From NCBI RefSeq assembly GCF_014646335.1, contig NZ_BMNG01000003.1, positions 124,001-188,000 on the forward strand: a stretch of DNA of 64,000 nucleotides, read 5' to 3'. The position numbers were made by a program, and so were the translations under genes. Below, in pieces: positions 60,374 through 64,000 of this stretch. Source of the stretch: Streptomyces lasiicapitis (GTDB taxonomy: Bacteria; Actinomycetota; Actinomycetes; Streptomycetales; Streptomycetaceae). The stretch's first letter is position 1. Every line of letters begins with the position of its first letter. Below the pieces are notes generated by a model. The model was not told the origin of the DNA and made no database searches. It was given only the letters and a program-made list of their open reading frames with translations.

Positions 60374-62920
60374 ATGGCACGCGGCAAGCTTCGGATCTAC
60401 CTCGGTGCGGCACCGGGCGTCGGCAAGACATACGCCATGCTCGCCGAGGCGCACCGACGTATCGAGCGCGGCACGGACTGCGTCGTGGCCTTCGTGGAGC
60501 ACCACAACCGTCCTCGTACGGAAGTGATGCTGCACGGCCTGGAGCAGATCGCCCGCAAGGACCTGGAGTACCGCGGCTCGCAGTTCACCGAGATGGACGT
60601 CGACGCCGTGCTGCGCCGCGCCCCCGCCGTCGCGCTCGTCGACGAACTGCCGCACACCAACGTGCCCGGCTCGCGCAACGCCAAGCGCTGGCAGGACGTC
60701 GAGGAACTGCTCGAAGCGGGCATCGACGTCATATCCACCGTCAACATCCAGCACCTGGAATCGCTGGGCGACGTGGTCGAGTCGATCACCGGCGTCCGGC
60801 AGCGCGAGACGGTCCCGGACGAGGTCGTGCGCCGGGCGGACCAGATAGAGCTGGTCGACATGTCGCCGCAGGCGCTGCGCCGGCGGATGGCACACGGCAA
60901 CATCTACAAGGCCGACAAGGTCGACGCGGCCCTCTCCAACTACTTCCGCCCCGGAAACCTCACCGCCCTGCGGGAGCTCGCGCTCCTTTGGGTGGCCGAC
61001 CGGGTCGACGAATACCTCCAGCAGTACCGGGGCGAGCACAACATCCGCTCCACCTGGCAGGCGCGCGAACGCATCGTCGTCGGCCTCACCGGCGGACCCG
61101 AGGGACGCACCCTCATACGCCGCGCCGCCCGGATGGCCGCCAAGGGCTCCGGCAGCGAGATCCTCGCCGTCTACATCGCCCGCAGCGACGGCCTCACCGC
61201 GGCCTCGCCCAAGGAACTGGCCGTCCAGCGCACCCTCGTGGAGGACCTGGGAGGAACGTTCCATCACGTCATAGGCGACGAGATTCCGGCGGCCCTGCTC
61301 GAATTCGCGCGGGGCGTCAACGCCACCCAGATCGTCCTCGGCTCCTCGCGCCGCAAGTCCTGGCAGTACATCTTCGGACCCGGCGTCGGCGCGACCGTCG
61401 CCCGTGAGTCCGGGCCCGACCTCGACGTCCACATCGTCACGCACGGTGAGGTCGCCAAGGGGCGCGGGCTGCCCGTGGCGCGCGGCGCCCGGCTCGGCCG
61501 CTCCCGGATCATCGCTGGCTGGCTGGTCGGCATCGGCGGGCCCGCGCTGCTCACGCTGCTGCTCACGAGCATCGACGTGGACCTCGGTCTCGCGAACGAC
61601 ATGCTGCTGTTCCTGACGCTGACCGTGGCGGCGGCGCTGCTCGGCGGTCTGATGCCGGCCCTCGCGTCGTCGGCGTTCGGCTCGCTGCTCCTCAACTACT
61701 ACTTCACCCCGCCGCTGCACCAGTGGACGATCTCCGACGCGAAGAACATCGTCGCGATCGTCGTCTTCGTGTCCGTGGCGATCTCGGTGGCGTCCGTCGT
61801 GGACCTCGCCGCCCGCCGCACCCATCAGGCCGCGCGGCTGCGCGCCGAGTCGGAGATCCTCTCGCATCTCGCGGGCAGCGTGCTGCGCGGCGAGAACAGC
61901 CTGGAGGCCCTCCTGGAGACGGTGCGCGAGACCTTCGCCATGGAGGCCGTGGCCCTGCTGGAACGCGAGAGCGACGTCACACCGTGGACCTGCGCCGGCA
62001 GCGTCGGCCCCCGCGCGCACGTCGGCCGCCCCGAGGACGCCGACGTGGACGTGCCGGTCGGCGACCACATGGCGCTCGCCCTGACCGGCCGCGTGCTGCC
62101 CGCCGAGGACCGCCGCGTCCTCGCCGCGTTCGCCGCGCAGGCCGCCGTGGTCCTGGACCGCCAGCGCCTGCAGTCCGAGGCCGACCAGGCCCGCACGCTC
62201 GCCGAGGGCAACCGCATCCGCACCGCCCTGCTCGCCGCCGTCAGCCACGACCTGCGCACCCCGCTCGCCGGCATCAAGGCCGCGGTGTCCTCGCTGCGCT
62301 CCGAGGACGTGGAGTGGTCCGAGGAGGACCAGGCGGAGCTCCTCGAAGGCATCGAGGCCGGCGCCGACCGCCTCGACCACCTCGTGGGCAACCTCCTGGA
62401 CATGTCACGCCTGCAGACCGGCACGGTCACCCCGCTGATCCGCGAGATCGACCTCGACGAGGTGGTGCCGATGGCGCTCGGCGGCGTCCCCGACGGCAGC
62501 GTGGACCTCGACATCCCGGAGGCGCTGCCGATGGTCGCCGTCGACAAGGGCCTCCTGGAGCGCGCCGTCGCCAACATCGTGGAGAACGCCGTCAAGTACG
62601 CGCCCGAGGATGAACCCGTCTTCGTTTCGGCCAGCGCGCTCGGCGACCGCGTGGAACTGAGGGTCGTCGACCGGGGGTCCGGTGTCCCCGATGACGCCAA
62701 GGACCGCATCTTCGAGCCATTCCAGCGCTACGGTGACGCTCCACGTGGAAGCGGCGTCGGCCTCGGACTTGCGGTTGCCCGCGGCTTCGTGGAATCCATG
62801 GGCGGAACCCTCAACGCGGAGGACACTCCCGGTGGTGGCCTCACGATGGTGCTCACCCTGAAGGCGGCGGCCGGGCGACCGCCCGTCGTGCCCGACCTGA
62901 CCGCCCAGATGACCTCATGA
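60374..62920 (+). CDS. kdpD: KdpD sensor histidine kinase
   Basis: 848 residues from ATG 60374 (MARGKLRIYLGAAPGVGKT); the longer frame is not supported. Order: KdpD domain with a Walker A GAAPGVGKTY and DELPHTNVPGSRN, a universal-stress-protein domain (RERIVVGLTGGPEGRTLIRRAARMA ... ILGSS), four membrane helices (DUF4118, ~residues 390-500), GAF-like region, the DHp phospho-acceptor in LLAAVSHDLRTPLAGIKAAVSSL, and the HATPase (NIVENAVKYAPEDE, GVGLGLAVARGFVESMGG). It senses low K+ or turgor and phosphorylates KdpE. It overlaps or nearly abuts kdpE. Confidence 0.96.
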   Translation: MARGKLRIYLGAAPGVGKTYAMLAEAHRRIERGTDCVVAFVEHHNRPRTEVMLHGLEQIARKDLEYRGSQFTEMDVDAVLRRAPAVALVDELPHTNVPGSRNAKRWQDVEELLEAGIDVISTVNIQHLESLGDVVESITGVRQRETVPDEVVRRADQIELVDMSPQALRRRMAHGNIYKADKVDAALSNYFRPGNLTALRELALLWVADRVDEYLQQYRGEHNIRSTWQARERIVVGLTGGPEGRTLIRRAARMAAKGSGSEILAVYIARSDGLTAASPKELAVQRTLVEDLGGTFHHVIGDEIPAALLEFARGVNATQIVLGSSRRKSWQYIFGPGVGATVARESGPDLDVHIVTHGEVAKGRGLPVARGARLGRSRIIAGWLVGIGGPALLTLLLTSIDVDLGLANDMLLFLTLTVAAALLGGLMPALASSAFGSLLLNYYFTPPLHQWTISDAKNIVAIVVFVSVAISVASVVDLAARRTHQAARLRAESEILSHLAGSVLRGENSLEALLETVRETFAMEAVALLERESDVTPWTCAGSVGPRAHVGRPEDADVDVPVGDHMALALTGRVLPAEDRRVLAAFAAQAAVVLDRQRLQSEADQARTLAEGNRIRTALLAAVSHDLRTPLAGIKAAVSSLRSEDVEWSEEDQAELLEGIEAGADRLDHLVGNLLDMSRLQTGTVTPLIREIDLDEVVPMALGGVPDGSVDLDIPEALPMVAVDKGLLERAVANIVENAVKYAPEDEPVFVSASALGDRVELRVVDRGSGVPDDAKDRIFEPFQRYGDAPRGSGVGLGLAVARGFVESMGGTLNAEDTPGGGLTMVLTLKAAAGRPPVVPDLTAQMTS

Positions 62921-62994
62921 CCGCCACCGCCGGCCGCGCACGTGGCACCGAAAGCCGCGTGAGCGGCGCTGACAAGCCCGAAAGGCAGGTAGGA

Positions 62995-63678
<684 letters not shown>

Positions 63679-63747
63679 CGAACGGGCATATGCACAGGTG
63701 AGCGCACCCATTGTGGGGGCGTCGGTGCCCACCGGTACCCTTCCGGT

Positions 63748-64000
63748 ATGAGTGCTGTTCCTGGATCCGGCAAGCAGACCGGTCGCTTCCGGCGCATGCT
63801 CGACCGCCTGTCGTCCTCCCAGCAGGACCTGGAGTCGCAGGAGCTGCGCGAGGACGCGGAGACGGCCGGGTGTACGCGCATCGGCGACTGCCACGACCGC
63901 CAGATAGTCACGGTTACTGGTACGTTGCGCACGGTCACCCTGCGGCCGCGCGCCGGTGTCCCCGCCCTGGAGGCGGAGCTGTTCGACGGCTCCGCCGCGC
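63748..64000 (+). CDS. OB-fold nucleic-acid-binding domain protein, 3' truncated
   Basis: 84 residues are in the window, open to the right edge. The sequence RFRRMLDRLSSSQQDLESQELREDAETAGCTRIGDCHDRQIVTVTGTLRTVTLRP matches actinobacterial OB-fold proteins found next to TrkA-type K+ channel genes. ATG 63748 lies 6 nt after TACCCT (63736-63741) with a TTGTGG (63711-63716) upstream, so the message may be leaderless. Function is unknown. Confidence 0.75.
   Translation, partial: MSAVPGSGKQTGRFRRMLDRLSSSQQDLESQELREDAETAGCTRIGDCHDRQIVTVTGTLRTVTLRPRAGVPALEAELFDGSAA

Noticed and set aside
62917..62994. kdpE start at ATG 62917 overlapping kdpD
   Set aside because: The extra 26 residues are low complexity; the family and the Shine-Dalgarno at 62985-62992 favour ATG 62995.

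Overview
This is 64 kb of high-GC actinobacterial chromosome, almost certainly Streptomyces. It carries hrdB (principal sigma factor), SepH, CutRS, a DUF6082 gene, DUF3710/DUF3093/DUF4193 genes and typical GTG starts with GTGA/ATGA overlaps. From memory (not checked by search), the gene order follows the conserved core around S. coelicolor SCO5820 (hrdB) to SCO5871 (kdpE): HPr, SepH, ferrochelatase, CutRS, dUTPase and KdpDE fall in the expected order. I see no insertion sequence, prophage, CRISPR array, rRNA or tRNA.

Layout. 1-3.7 kb: end of a Nudix/winged-helix protein, an ABC protein with degenerate ATPase motifs fused to a membrane domain, and a FadR-type regulator. 4.2-9.7 kb: hrdB, a secreted trypsin-like protease, a small zinc-finger protein and topoisomerase IV subunit B (parE). 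9.9-20.6 kb: a carboxylate-flavoured block with a LuxR-type two-component system, a DUF485 protein plus solute:sodium symporter, a CitA/CitB-like two-component system, a sucrase/ferredoxin-like protein, and two divergent citrate synthase homologues, one with an N-terminal DNA-binding domain. 20.7-25.8 kb: a small conserved protein and a DUF6082 protein, a CobW-type metal GTPase, and parC. 26-31.6 kb: two coupled M16 peptidases, an M23 peptidase behind a c-di-AMP riboswitch, a GntR regulator behind iterated repeats, and HPr. 31.8-39.5 kb: a PatA-like acetyltransferase fused to an acyl-CoA synthetase-like region, DUF5998, an alkaline-phosphatase-fold protein, thymidine kinase, a glyoxalase-fold protein and a sulfurtransferase. 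39.6-47.4 kb: SepH, a Thr-Pro-rich membrane protein, an FAD lactone oxidase overlapping an MFS exporter, ferrochelatase and an inositol-monophosphatase-family protein. 47.7-53.8 kb: CutRS, DUF4193, an unknown glycine-rich protein, DUF3093, a thioesterase, dUTPase and DUF3710. 54.0-63.7 kb: the kdp potassium system (a 27-aa membrane peptide, kdpF, A, B, C), a secreted alginate-lyase-like protein, then kdpD and kdpE. The window ends inside an OB-fold protein.

How the parts fit. ParE and ParC make topoisomerase IV; their genes lie about 14 kb apart and point toward each other. KdpDE should sense K+/turgor and drive kdpFABC, and a tandem 32-bp repeat upstream of that operon is a good candidate KdpE target. 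The carboxylate block looks like sensing, uptake and citrate synthase. Most transcription units end in strong GC-rich hairpins. The least described signals are the 27-aa membrane peptide coupled to kdpF, the operator-like palindrome on a near-consensus promoter of the alginate-lyase-like gene inside the kdp locus, the palindrome between the divergent citrate synthase genes, a terminator or attenuator in front of the 78-aa gene, and the Asp-to-Glu change at the catalytic position of the second citrate synthase.
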